A stretch of 64,000 nucleotides of DNA, from assembly GCF_014655295.1 (NCBI RefSeq), contig NZ_BNBI01000003.1:186001-250000 (forward strand). Reading direction: 5' to 3'. How positions within the stretch are numbered: position 1 is the stretch's first letter; each line of letters opens with the position of its first letter. This stretch comes from Streptomyces fumanus. GTDB lineage: Bacteria > Actinomycetota > Actinomycetes > Streptomycetales > Streptomycetaceae. The notes under the pieces were generated by a model. That model did not search any database, was not told the DNA's origin, and saw nothing but the letters and a program-made list of their open reading frames with translations. Shown here one piece after another: positions 25,323 through 32,199 of this stretch. Position numbers and translations under genes: made by a program.

Positions 25323-25757
25323 ATGCGCGACGACGACGTTGACGACGACGTTTCGACGGGAGGCCGCGCCGGGGACGGCACGGTGGAGGTGCTGCTGGTC
25401 GTCGTCCCCGACCCGGAACTGGACGCGGAGGCCGCCGAGCGCCCGGTGCGGCGGTTGCGGTCCGAGATCGCCGCCCTCGACGTGGACGCGGTCCGCCCGG
25501 TCCCCGCCGGCCCGGTGCCGGACGGTGCGAAGGGCGCCGACCCGGTGACGGTGGGGGCGGTCGTCGTGGCGCTGAGCGCGTCCGGCGGGGTCTTCACCGC
25601 CCTGATCGACACCGTACGGGACTGGCTCGCCCGGTCCGCCGCCCGGCACCGCGTCTCGCTGACCATCGACGGCGACACCATCGAGCTGGAGCACGCCTCC
25701 GGCACCGAGCGGCGGGACCTGATCGACGCGTACATCCGCCGGCACTCGGGCGGCTAG
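25323..25757 (+). CDS. Effector-associated constant component 1 (EACC1)-like protein
   Basis: 144 residues; GGGGAA precedes the ATG. After an acidic start, residues about 20-50 form an alpha/beta segment (TVEVLLVVVPDPELDAEAAE, then VRRLRSEIAALDVDAV), then a glycine-rich hydrophobic stretch (TVGAVVVALSASGGVFTALI) and a C-terminal DWLARSAARHRVSLTIDGDT with ELEH. This matches the small EACC1 proteins that accompany caspase-like and other effectors in actinobacterial ternary conflict systems described by the Aravind group. The caspase-WD40 gene starts two bases after the stop, so the two are coupled. Its biochemical role is unknown. Confidence 0.75.
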   Translation: MRDDDVDDDVSTGGRAGDGTVEVLLVVVPDPELDAEAAERPVRRLRSEIAALDVDAVRPVPAGPVPDGAKGADPVTVGAVVVALSASGGVFTALIDTVRDWLARSAARHRVSLTIDGDTIELEHASGTERRDLIDAYIRRHSGG

Positions 25758-25759
25758 CG

Positions 25760-27925
25760 ATGGGACGCCGGCTCGCCCTGCTGATCGCCACGTACCGCTA
25801 CCAGGACGCCGGGCTGCGGCAGTTGACCGCGCCCGCGCACGACGCGGAGGCGCTCGCCGCCGTGCTGAAGGACCCCGACATCGCGGGGTTCGAGGTCACC
25901 ACGCTGATCAACGAGCCGCAGCACCGGGTCGGTGAGGCCATCGGCGACTTCTACCGCGACCGGCGCCGCGACGACCTGACCCTGCTGTACTTCACCGGCC
26001 ACGGACTGAAGGACGACGACGGGCAGTTGTATCTGGCGATGACCGACACCCGCCGGGACAGCCTGCTGTTCACCGGGCTGTCGGCCGAGCGGATCGACCG
26101 GGCCATGTCCGGTTCGATGTCCCGGCAGCAGGTACTGATCCTCGACTGCTGCTACAGCGGGGCGTTCCCCGCCGGACGGATCGCCAAGGCCGACACCGCC
26201 GTGCACACGCTGGAGCGCTTCCAGGGCCGCGGCCGTACGGTGCTGACCGCCTCGGACGCCACCCAGTACTCCTTCGAGGGCGACCGCGTGCACGGCGAGG
26301 CCGCCCGGTCGGTGTTCACCCGCCATCTGGTGGCGGGCCTGCGCGACGGCAGCGCGGACCTCGACGGCGACGGCGACATCACCGTCGACGAGCTCTACCG
26401 CTACACGCACGAACGCGTCGTCCAGGAGATGCCGCGGCAGCGGCCCAAGAAACAGGACGACGTCGAGGGCCGCACCGTCATCGCCCGGAACGTCAACTGG
26501 ACGCTGCCCGCCTACCTGCGCCACGCGATCCGCAGCCCGATCGCCGGTGACCGGCTGGCGGCCCTGGACGGACTCGGCCATCTGCACCGGATCGGCAACG
26601 ACACCGTGCGCCGGCGGGTCCTGGAGGAGCTGCGGCGGCTCGCCGACGACGACAGCCGGCTCGTCTCGGCGGCGGCGACCGCGCGGCTGCGGTCGGTGCG
26701 GTCCGGGGAAGCCGGGGGCGAGGAGACCCGGGGCCCCGCGGAGGACGCTTCCGCCGAGGCGCCGCGCCCGGCCCCGCGTGAGGTGCCGGCGCGTGAGGCG
26801 CCGGCGCGTGAGGTGTCCCGGCCTCCGGTCGGCGCCCCCGCGCCCCGGGTGCGGCGTGGCGTGCGGCGCCGTACCGTGCTGCTCGGCGGAGTCGCCGCGG
26901 CCGTCGCCGCCGCCGTCCCCACCGCGATCGCCCTGTACGGCTCCGGCTCCGACGGGGAGTCCGGTGGGTCCGGCTCGTCCTCGGCGCCCGCGCCCGACCC
27001 GGTCACCTCGGTGCTGTTCAGCCCGGACGGCGGGACACTGCTGACGGCCGGTTACCTCGACCCGGTCGTCCAGCTCTGGGACCCCGCCACGGGCCGGCGG
27101 ACCGGCACCGTCACCTTCGGTGAAGGCCCCACCGGGGTGTACGCGATGGCCCTCGGCCGGGACGGCGAGGTCCTCGCCGAGGGCGACGGGGACAACGCGA
27201 TCCGGCTCCTCGCCCTGCGCACCCGGCGCGTCGTCCGGACGCTCACCGGCCACACCGAGCACTTCGCCACCGACGGCACCGGCGGCAGCGCGGTCTTCGC
27301 GGTGGCGTTCAGCCCGGACGGCAAGACCCTCGCCAGCGGCGGCGTGGACGAGACGGTCCGGTTGTGGGAGAGCGCCACCGGGCGCGCCACCGCCGTGATC
27401 ACCGCTCACACCGGTGCCGTCCGCTCGGTGGCGTTCAGCCCGGACGGCAGGACGGTCGCCAGCGGCAGCGACGACCGGACCGTGGGCCTGTGGAAGGCGT
27501 CCGACGGCCGGTCCGTCACGACGGTCGCCGGTCTCGACGGCGAGGTCAGGTCGGTGGTGTTCAGCCCGGACGGCAAGACCCTGGCCATCGCCCACGGCGG
27601 GCCGCCGACCCTGTGGGACGTGGCCACCGAGCGCGGCACCTCCCTCGGGAGCCTCCGCGACGGAGCCGAAGCGGTGGCCTTCAGCCCGGACGGCGAGACC
27701 CTGGCCGTCGGCACCTACGGCGGCGCGGTCGTCCTGTCGGAGGTGGCCACCACCCGTACCCGGGCCACGCTCGAAGGCCACACCGGGGAGATCGCCGACC
27801 TGGCGTTCAGCCCGGACGGGACCACCCTGGCCAGCGCCGGCTACGACGGGACCGCCCGGCTGTGGGACCTCACGACCCGGCGCACCGCCTTCACGCTCAC
27901 CCCGCCCACGCCCACCCCCTCCTGA
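25760..27925 (+). CDS. Caspase-like peptidase (C14) with membrane span and seven-blade WD40 propeller
   Basis: 721 residues. The caspase/metacaspase domain spans about 1-255; the catalytic pair is His81 (LLYFTGHGLKDDDG) and Cys131 (LILDCCYSG). A helical segment, then a Pro/Ala/Glu linker with three REVPA-like units (about 339-353), leads to a membrane span at about 372-393. Residues about 415-715 contain seven WD40-type blades; six carry FSPDG and the second is degenerate. Caspase-WD40 proteins paired with EACC1 are predicted effectors that cut cell proteins after sensing an insult, leading to dormancy or suicide. The order HTH-TM, EACC1, caspase implies one functional unit. Confidence 0.88.
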   Translation: MGRRLALLIATYRYQDAGLRQLTAPAHDAEALAAVLKDPDIAGFEVTTLINEPQHRVGEAIGDFYRDRRRDDLTLLYFTGHGLKDDDGQLYLAMTDTRRDSLLFTGLSAERIDRAMSGSMSRQQVLILDCCYSGAFPAGRIAKADTAVHTLERFQGRGRTVLTASDATQYSFEGDRVHGEAARSVFTRHLVAGLRDGSADLDGDGDITVDELYRYTHERVVQEMPRQRPKKQDDVEGRTVIARNVNWTLPAYLRHAIRSPIAGDRLAALDGLGHLHRIGNDTVRRRVLEELRRLADDDSRLVSAAATARLRSVRSGEAGGEETRGPAEDASAEAPRPAPREVPAREAPAREVSRPPVGAPAPRVRRGVRRRTVLLGGVAAAVAAAVPTAIALYGSGSDGESGGSGSSSAPAPDPVTSVLFSPDGGTLLTAGYLDPVVQLWDPATGRRTGTVTFGEGPTGVYAMALGRDGEVLAEGDGDNAIRLLALRTRRVVRTLTGHTEHFATDGTGGSAVFAVAFSPDGKTLASGGVDETVRLWESATGRATAVITAHTGAVRSVAFSPDGRTVASGSDDRTVGLWKASDGRSVTTVAGLDGEVRSVVFSPDGKTLAIAHGGPPTLWDVATERGTSLGSLRDGAEAVAFSPDGETLAVGTYGGAVVLSEVATTRTRATLEGHTGEIADLAFSPDGTTLASAGYDGTARLWDLTTRRTAFTLTPPTPTPS
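26775..26819 (+). repeat. 15-base tandem repeat, three units, in the caspase linker
   Basis: Units at 26775-26789, 26790-26804 and 26805-26819, of the form CGCGTGAGGYGCCGG; the last unit differs at its end. They encode REVPA, REAPA and REVSR. The units are in frame, so unit number can change without breaking the gene. Confidence 0.85.
27017..27819 (+). repeat. WD40-blade DNA repeats
   Basis: The 14-mer TTCAGCCCGGACGG occurs six times, starting at 27017, 27308, 27434, 27560, 27680 and 27806. The last five copies are spaced 126, 126, 120 and 126 bases apart, one blade each. The 291-base gap after the first contains a blade that lost the motif. Identity at DNA level suggests recent blade duplication or gene conversion. 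Confidence 0.85.
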
Positions 27926-27975
27926 CGCGGCGGTCCGGCGGCCGGCCGGGTGCCCGCACGCCCCGCGCGGGCGCC

Positions 27976-27981
27976 TATCGT
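27976..27981 (+). promoter_or_regulatory. Leaderless -10 element of SDR gene
   Basis: TATCGT, seven bases before the ATG at 27989, with no Shine-Dalgarno sequence. Confidence 0.35.
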
Positions 27982-27988
27982 TGCCGCC

Positions 27989-28762
27989 ATGACATCCGCA
28001 GCCACCGCCACCACCCCCGACACCGCCGGTACCGCCCTGGTCACCGGGGCCTCCCGGGGCCTCGGGGCCGTGATCGCCCGGCGTCTCGCCGCCGAGGGAC
28101 ATCCGGTCGCCGTCAGCTACCGGTCCGGGGCCGAGGCGGCCCGAGAAGTGGTGGCGGACATACGTGCCGCGGGCGGCACCGCGGAGGCGTTCGCCGCCGA
28201 CGTGACGGACGAGACCGCCGTCACCGGCCTGGTCGCGGACGTGACCGCCCGCCTCGGCCCGGTCACCACCCTCGTCGTCAACGCCACCGGCCCGCAGCCC
28301 GAGTCCGACCCGACGACGGTGACCTGGGACGACCACCTCGCCCAGCTCACGTTCTTCGTCAAGAGCCCCACCTTGCTGATGCGGGCGGTGCTGCCGGGCA
28401 TGCGGGAGCGCGGTGGCGGCCGGATCGTCCAGATCGGCTCGGACATAGTGGAACGCTTGCTCCCCGACATGTCGGCGTACGTGGCGGCCAAGGCCGCCCA
28501 GCACAGCCTGACCGAGTGCTGGGCGCGCACCCTCGGCCCGTACGGCGTCACGGTGAACACCGTCGCGCCGGGCTGGATCCCGGTCGAACGGCACGCCTCG
28601 GCGACCCCCGAGTCACTGGCCTCCTACGCCGCCGACGTACCGCTGGGGCGCATCGGCCGGCCCGAGGACGTCGCCGCCGCCGTCGCGTTCCTCGTCTCGC
28701 CGGAGGCCGCCTTCGTCACGGGCGAGCGGATCAAGGTCAACGGCGGCCATACGCTGGGCTAG
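27989..28762 (+). CDS. Short-chain dehydrogenase/reductase (SDR), 3-oxoacyl-ACP reductase type
   Basis: 257 residues. Cofactor loop TALVTGASRGLGAVIARRLA (about 16-35), NATG at about 93, catalytic Ser in IVQIGSD (about 150), YVAAK catalytic Tyr-Lys (about 163-167), and the C-terminal FVTGERIKVNGGHTLG common to FabG-like enzymes. It reduces or oxidises a small hydroxy or keto substrate with NAD(P)H. It is followed by a hairpin terminator and appears to be a single gene. Substrate unknown. Confidence 0.86.
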   Translation: MTSAATATTPDTAGTALVTGASRGLGAVIARRLAAEGHPVAVSYRSGAEAAREVVADIRAAGGTAEAFAADVTDETAVTGLVADVTARLGPVTTLVVNATGPQPESDPTTVTWDDHLAQLTFFVKSPTLLMRAVLPGMRERGGGRIVQIGSDIVERLLPDMSAYVAAKAAQHSLTECWARTLGPYGVTVNTVAPGWIPVERHASATPESLASYAADVPLGRIGRPEDVAAAVAFLVSPEAAFVTGERIKVNGGHTLG

Positions 28763-28770
28763 TCGGCGGG

Positions 28771-28800
28771 CGGCCGTCGTCCGGGCCCGGGCGACGGCCG
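28771..28800 (+). terminator. Hairpin terminator after SDR gene
   Basis: CGGCCGTCGTCCGGG pairs with CCCGGGCGACGGCCG across the centre (28771-28785 and 28786-28800), with one U-G pair. It lies nine bases after the SDR stop. Confidence 0.6.
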
Positions 28801-28811
28801 TATATCGCGGG

Positions 28812-28831
28812 CGTATGCGAAACGGCATACG
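28812..28831. promoter_or_regulatory. Inverted repeat upstream of vanZ-like gene
   Basis: CGTATGC (28812-28818) and GCATACG (28825-28831), a perfect 7-base inverted repeat with a 6-base spacer, ending 33 bases before the VanZ start. The 7-mer GCATACG recurs at 29613-29619 in front of the response-regulator gene. Confidence 0.5.
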
Positions 28832-28864
28832 GTGTCGCAACCGGCCGCCGTCTGCAATGGGCGC

Positions 28865-29572
28865 ATGAACCGCGACGTTTCCCCGCCGGCACCGTCCCGC
28901 CCCACGGGCGGAACCGTGCTCCCCGTCCTGATGGTCCTCGCACTGGCGGCGGCCGCCTTCGTGCTGCGGCGGCCGCTGCTGATGTCCGCCCCGGCGTGCG
29001 TGTCGGGGCGGTGGCACGGCTGCCTCGACACGTTCAACGGCGTGCTGTTCGTCATGCTGGTCACGCTGCCGCCGGCCGCGCTGGTGGCGTGGGCCCTCGC
29101 GCGCCGGCGGCGGGCGGCCGGGGTCGCGTCGGCGTGGCCGCTGTCGCTGGCCGACGTGGGCCTGGTGCACGGGACGGTGCCGTTCCTGTGGCTGACCCTG
29201 ATGCCGGGCGCCGAACCGGGGGCCGCCCCGGCCCAGGTGAGCCTGGTGCCGCTGCGGGACCTGGTCACCATGGGTCCGCTCGGCATCGCCGGCAACCTGC
29301 TGGTCTTCGCGGCACTGGGGTGCTTCGCCCCGGTGCGGTGGGCGGCGCTGGCGTCCGTGCCGCGGGTGCTGGCGCTCGGCGCGGGCTGCTCGGTGCTGGT
29401 GGAGACCGCGCAGTACGTGCTGCGGCTGGACCGGGTGTCCTCCGTGGACGACGTGCTGGTCAACGCCGCCGGTGCGGTGCTGGCCGGGCTGGCCTCGCGC
29501 CGCTGGTGGCGCCCCCGGGCGGCGGCGCCGTCGGACCGCCGGCCGAGCCCCGCGCCGGCGGCGGCCCGCTGA
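28865..29572 (+). CDS. VanZ-like membrane protein
   Basis: 235 residues with four or five membrane spans. The VanZ-like core is FLWLTLMPGAEPGAAP, then NLVPLRD-type residues seen here as SLVPLRDLVTMG, GIAGNLLVFAALGCFAPVRW and the family block VETAQYVLRLDRVSSVDDVLVN. VanZ proteins confer low-level teicoplanin resistance in enterococci, but most actinobacterial copies have no known role. TGCAAT sits six bases before the ATG. An inverted repeat overlapping its promoter is partly shared with the next gene, an orphan response regulator. Confidence 0.83.
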   Translation: MNRDVSPPAPSRPTGGTVLPVLMVLALAAAAFVLRRPLLMSAPACVSGRWHGCLDTFNGVLFVMLVTLPPAALVAWALARRRRAAGVASAWPLSLADVGLVHGTVPFLWLTLMPGAEPGAAPAQVSLVPLRDLVTMGPLGIAGNLLVFAALGCFAPVRWAALASVPRVLALGAGCSVLVETAQYVLRLDRVSSVDDVLVNAAGAVLAGLASRRWWRPRAAAPSDRRPSPAPAAAR

Positions 29573-29605
29573 GCCGCGTACCCGGGGAGCGGGAGGCCGG
29601 GCGGG

Positions 29606-29633
29606 CGGCATCGCATACGACGGCGATATGCCG
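29606..29633. promoter_or_regulatory. Imperfect palindrome upstream of response-regulator gene
   Basis: CGGCAT-CGC (29606-29614) and GCG-AT-ATGCCG (29623-29633) flank ATACGACG. It contains GCATACG (29613-29619), also found before vanZ. It ends 20 bases before the ATG, overlapping the likely promoter, as expected for autoregulation. Confidence 0.45.
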
Positions 29634-29640
29634 TCCTGCC

Positions 29641-29646
29641 TAGGCT
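29641..29646 (+). promoter_or_regulatory. Leaderless -10 element of response-regulator gene
   Basis: TAGGCT, six bases before the ATG at 29653. The identical hexamer with the same spacing precedes the LuxR-type gene at 34533. Confidence 0.5.
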
Positions 29647-29652
29647 GCACCC

Positions 29653-30318
29653 ATGCGCGTACTGATCGTGGAGGACGAGCCCTACCTCGCGGAAGCCGTC
29701 CGGGACGGACTGCGGCTGGAGGCGATCGCCGCCGACATCGCCGCCGACGGCGACACCGCCCTGGAGCTGCTCGGTGTGCACTCCTACGACCTCGCGGTCC
29801 TCGACCGTGACATCCCCGGCCCGTCCGGCGACGAGGTCGCCCGGCACATCGTCGCCTCCGGCAGCGGCATCCCGATCCTGATGCTCACCGCCGCCGACCG
29901 GATCGACGACAAGGCGTCCGGGTTCGAGCTGGGCGCCGACGACTACCTCACCAAGCCGTTCGAGCTGCGGGAGCTGGTGCTGCGGCTGCGGGCGCTGGAC
30001 CGCAGACGCGCCTACGCCCGGCCCCCGGTCCGTGAGATCGCGGGGCTGCGGCTCGACCCGTTCCGCCGGGAGGTGTTCCGCGACGGACGCCATGTGGCGC
30101 TCACCCGCAAGCAGTTCGCCGTGCTGGAGGTGCTGGTCGCCGCCGAGGGCGGGGTGGTCAGCGCCGAGGAGCTGCTGGAGCGGGCCTGGGACGAGAACGC
30201 CGACCCGCTCACCAACGCCGTCCGCATCACCGTCTCGGCGCTGCGCAAACGGCTCGGCGAGCCCTGGCTCATCGCCACGGTGCCCGGCGTCGGCTACCGC
30301 ATCGACACCGGCGCCTAG
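29653..30318 (+). CDS. OmpR-family response regulator, apparently without partner kinase
   Basis: 221 residues. Receiver domain 1-115: acidic pocket E7 D8, phosphoacceptor Asp51 (LAVLDRDIPG), TAAD near 83 and the Lys in DYLTKPFEL. The C-terminal winged helix (about 125-220) has LTRKQFAVLEVLVAAEGGVV, and NAVRITVSALRKRLG before GVGYRI. In most such loci the sensor kinase gene follows at once; here a GH16 lipoprotein gene follows after 45 bases and no kinase is found nearby. Shared palindromic DNA suggests that it controls itself and the vanZ-like gene. Confidence 0.9.
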   Translation: MRVLIVEDEPYLAEAVRDGLRLEAIAADIAADGDTALELLGVHSYDLAVLDRDIPGPSGDEVARHIVASGSGIPILMLTAADRIDDKASGFELGADDYLTKPFELRELVLRLRALDRRRAYARPPVREIAGLRLDPFRREVFRDGRHVALTRKQFAVLEVLVAAEGGVVSAEELLERAWDENADPLTNAVRITVSALRKRLGEPWLIATVPGVGYRIDTGA

Positions 30319-30363
30319 AGTGCGTACGGCACCGATCCGCACGACCCCCGCAGGAGCACCGTG

Positions 30364-31224
30364 ATGAACCTCCGTACCCGCCTGGCCCTGCTGTTGGCGC
30401 TGGGCGCACTGCTCAGCGGATGCGGGGCCGCGCCGGATCCGGGCCCCGGCTCCGGTCCGGGCGGGGAGAAGCCGTTCTGGCGGGCCGAGTTCGGCGGGGC
30501 GGCGGGCACCCGGCCGCCGGAGAGGTCCTGGAACACCGAGATCGGCAACCGGGACGCCGAGGGCTGGGGCAACAACGAGTTGCAGTACTACACGGACGAC
30601 CCGGCCAACTCCGCCCTCGACGGCGACGGACACCTGCTGATATCGGCGCGGCCGGCCCCCGCCGGTTCCGAACTGCCCTGCTACACACGGAAGTTCTGCC
30701 CTTGGACGTCGGCCCGTCTGACCACCGAGGGAAAGGTCGCGCTCACCCAGGGACGGGTGGAGGTCCGCGCGAAGCTGCCCACCGGCACGGGGCTGCTGCC
30801 GGCGATCTGGATGCTGGGCGACAACGGGGTGGAGTGGCCCGGCCAGGGCGAGATCGACATCTGCGAGGTGGTCGGCGGGGAACCGCGCACGGTGTACGGC
30901 ACCGCGCACGGGCCGACCTACTTCAACGAGCACGGGATCGGCGGTTCCACCACTCTCCCGGCCGACGCCTCACGGGCGTTCCACACCTACGCCGTCGACA
31001 AGCGGCCGCACCGCATCACCTGGTCGGTGGACGGCAAGCCGTACTTCACCCTGACCCCGAAGAAGCTGCCCGCCGCCCGCGACTGGGTCTTCGAGGAGGA
31101 CCTGCACCTGCTGCTCAACGTGGCCGTCGGCGGCGACTGGCCCGGTCCGCCCGACGCCTCCACACCGTCGCCCGCGACGATGACCGTCGACTACGTGCGC
31201 TTCTACGGCGAGGGCCAGGCGTGA
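30364..31224 (+). CDS. Lipoprotein GH16 endo-beta-glucanase
   Basis: 286 residues; ATG at 30364 with AGGAG upstream (a GTG one codon earlier is the alternative). A lipoprotein signal ends in LLSGCGAAP (lipobox Cys at about 20). The GH16 fold starts at about 38; GWGNNELQYYTDD is a substrate-cleft block, and the catalytic motif is GQGEIDICEVVGG, with the nucleophile and acid/base Glu in E-I-D-x-x-E at about 164-169. GH16 members of this type hydrolyse beta-1,3- or 1,3-1,4-glucans. The enzyme would be tethered to the outside of the membrane and may be co-transcribed with the response regulator. Confidence 0.88.
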   Translation: MNLRTRLALLLALGALLSGCGAAPDPGPGSGPGGEKPFWRAEFGGAAGTRPPERSWNTEIGNRDAEGWGNNELQYYTDDPANSALDGDGHLLISARPAPAGSELPCYTRKFCPWTSARLTTEGKVALTQGRVEVRAKLPTGTGLLPAIWMLGDNGVEWPGQGEIDICEVVGGEPRTVYGTAHGPTYFNEHGIGGSTTLPADASRAFHTYAVDKRPHRITWSVDGKPYFTLTPKKLPAARDWVFEEDLHLLLNVAVGGDWPGPPDASTPSPATMTVDYVRFYGEGQA

Positions 31225-31228
31225 CCGT

Positions 31229-31289
31229 GCCCCGCGCCGGGTGGGCGTCGCCCGCCCGGTGCGGGCGGCGGGCCGCCGGTGCGCGGGGC
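31229..31289. terminator. Long-range hairpin between convergent genes
   Basis: GCCCCGCGC (31229-31237) can pair with GCGCGGGGC (31281-31289); the intervening DNA is also GC-rich and self-complementary. It sits between the GH16 and PNPOx-like gene ends. Confidence 0.4.
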
Positions 31290-31972
31290 TACGGCCACAG
31301 CAGGTGGCGCTGCCACTCGGCGGCGGGGTGGGGGCGTTCGTACCGCAGCCGCTGGTGCCGGCGGCCCTTGTCCGCCTGCCAGAACTCGACGTGTGCCGGG
31401 ACGACGGTGTAGAGCGTCCACTCGGGGCTGACCGCCCCGGGGTCCGACTCGACGCGGGCCAGCGCCTCCCGGAGGACCCGGTCGCGTTCCTCGATGCCCG
31501 GCAGGTGGCGGCTCTGGCGGCCCAGCAGCGCCTCGGCGCGGGCCGGGGCGGACCGGGCCAGCAGGTCGGCGGCGCTCTCCTCCGGGGAGGCGGGCTCGAC
31601 GGTGCCGCGCAGCCGCACCTGGCGGCCCAGCAGGGGCCAGTAGAAGGTGAGGGCCGCGCGGGGGCGGGCGGCGAGCTGGCGGCCCTTGGGGCTGCCGGCG
31701 TGCGCGGCGAACTGCCAGCCGCCGCCGTCGACGTTCTTGAGGATGAGGACCCGGGCGTCCGGGCCGCCGTCCTCCCCCACGGTGGACAGCGTCATCGCGT
31801 GCGGGTCGGGCACGCCCGCGGCGACCGCCGCCCGCAGCCACTCCAGGAACAGCTCGACCGGGTCGGCGGGAGCGTCCTCGGGGTCGAAGTGCGCCAGCGG
31901 GCCCGCGAACACGTCGAGCCCCCGCAGCCACTGCCGTACGTCCTCGACCCGCCCCGCCGCACCCTCGGCCAC
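31289..31972 (-). CDS. Pyridoxamine 5'-phosphate oxidase family protein (PdxH-like)
   Basis: 227 residues from the GTG at 31970-31972, with GAGGGGGCGG upstream. FMN-binding split-barrel: AMTLSTVGEDGGPDARVLILKNVDGGGWQF, then SPKGRQLAARPRAALTFYWPLLGRQVRLRG at about 75-125, and the C-terminal PNPOx dimer region ending VEFWQADKGRRHQRLRYER. PdxH oxidises pyridoxine- or pyridoxamine-phosphate to pyridoxal phosphate. The sequence follows the PdxH order, but Streptomyces often carries paralogues, so a dedicated vitamin B6 role is likely but not certain. It is convergent with the GH16 gene. Confidence 0.82.
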   Translation of the reverse strand: MAEGAAGRVEDVRQWLRGLDVFAGPLAHFDPEDAPADPVELFLEWLRAAVAAGVPDPHAMTLSTVGEDGGPDARVLILKNVDGGGWQFAAHAGSPKGRQLAARPRAALTFYWPLLGRQVRLRGTVEPASPEESAADLLARSAPARAEALLGRQSRHLPGIEERDRVLREALARVESDPGAVSPEWTLYTVVPAHVEFWQADKGRRHQRLRYERPHPAAEWQRHLLWP

Positions 31973-32105
31973 CGTGCCGCCCCCTCGATCAGTCGTTCGC
32001 CTCTGGTGTCTCCCACCTTATCGGCGCCGTCGTCCGGCCGTGGGTGCCGCGGACGGCGGTGCGGTGCCGTGACCGGGGTCGCCCGGGGTGTCGGCGCGTC
32101 CGTGT

Positions 32106-32168
32106 CTTCCCCCGTGCCCCGGCGGGCGGGGAAGCTGTACCGCGTCGGGCCGGCTCGTGTCCGGCCCG
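32106..32168 (+). promoter_or_regulatory. Two hairpins in the P450 leader
   Basis: CTTCCCC (32106-32112) / GGGGAAG (32128-32134), and CGGGCCGG (32146-32153) / CCGGCCCG (32161-32168), the second ending 31 bases before the GTG. They could affect read-through or stability, or may simply mark GC-rich leader DNA. Confidence 0.3.
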
Positions 32169-32199
32169 GATACGTCCCGCGACCGCCAGAGGAGTCCCC

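Noticed and set aside
25754..28594. 946-codon frame antisense to the caspase-WD40 gene
   Set aside because: Its repeat-like Gly/Arg composition mirrors the WD40 coding repeats; no recognisable domain.
32106..32168. Riboswitch in the P450 leader
   Set aside because: Two simple hairpins are present but no conserved aptamer core was recognised.
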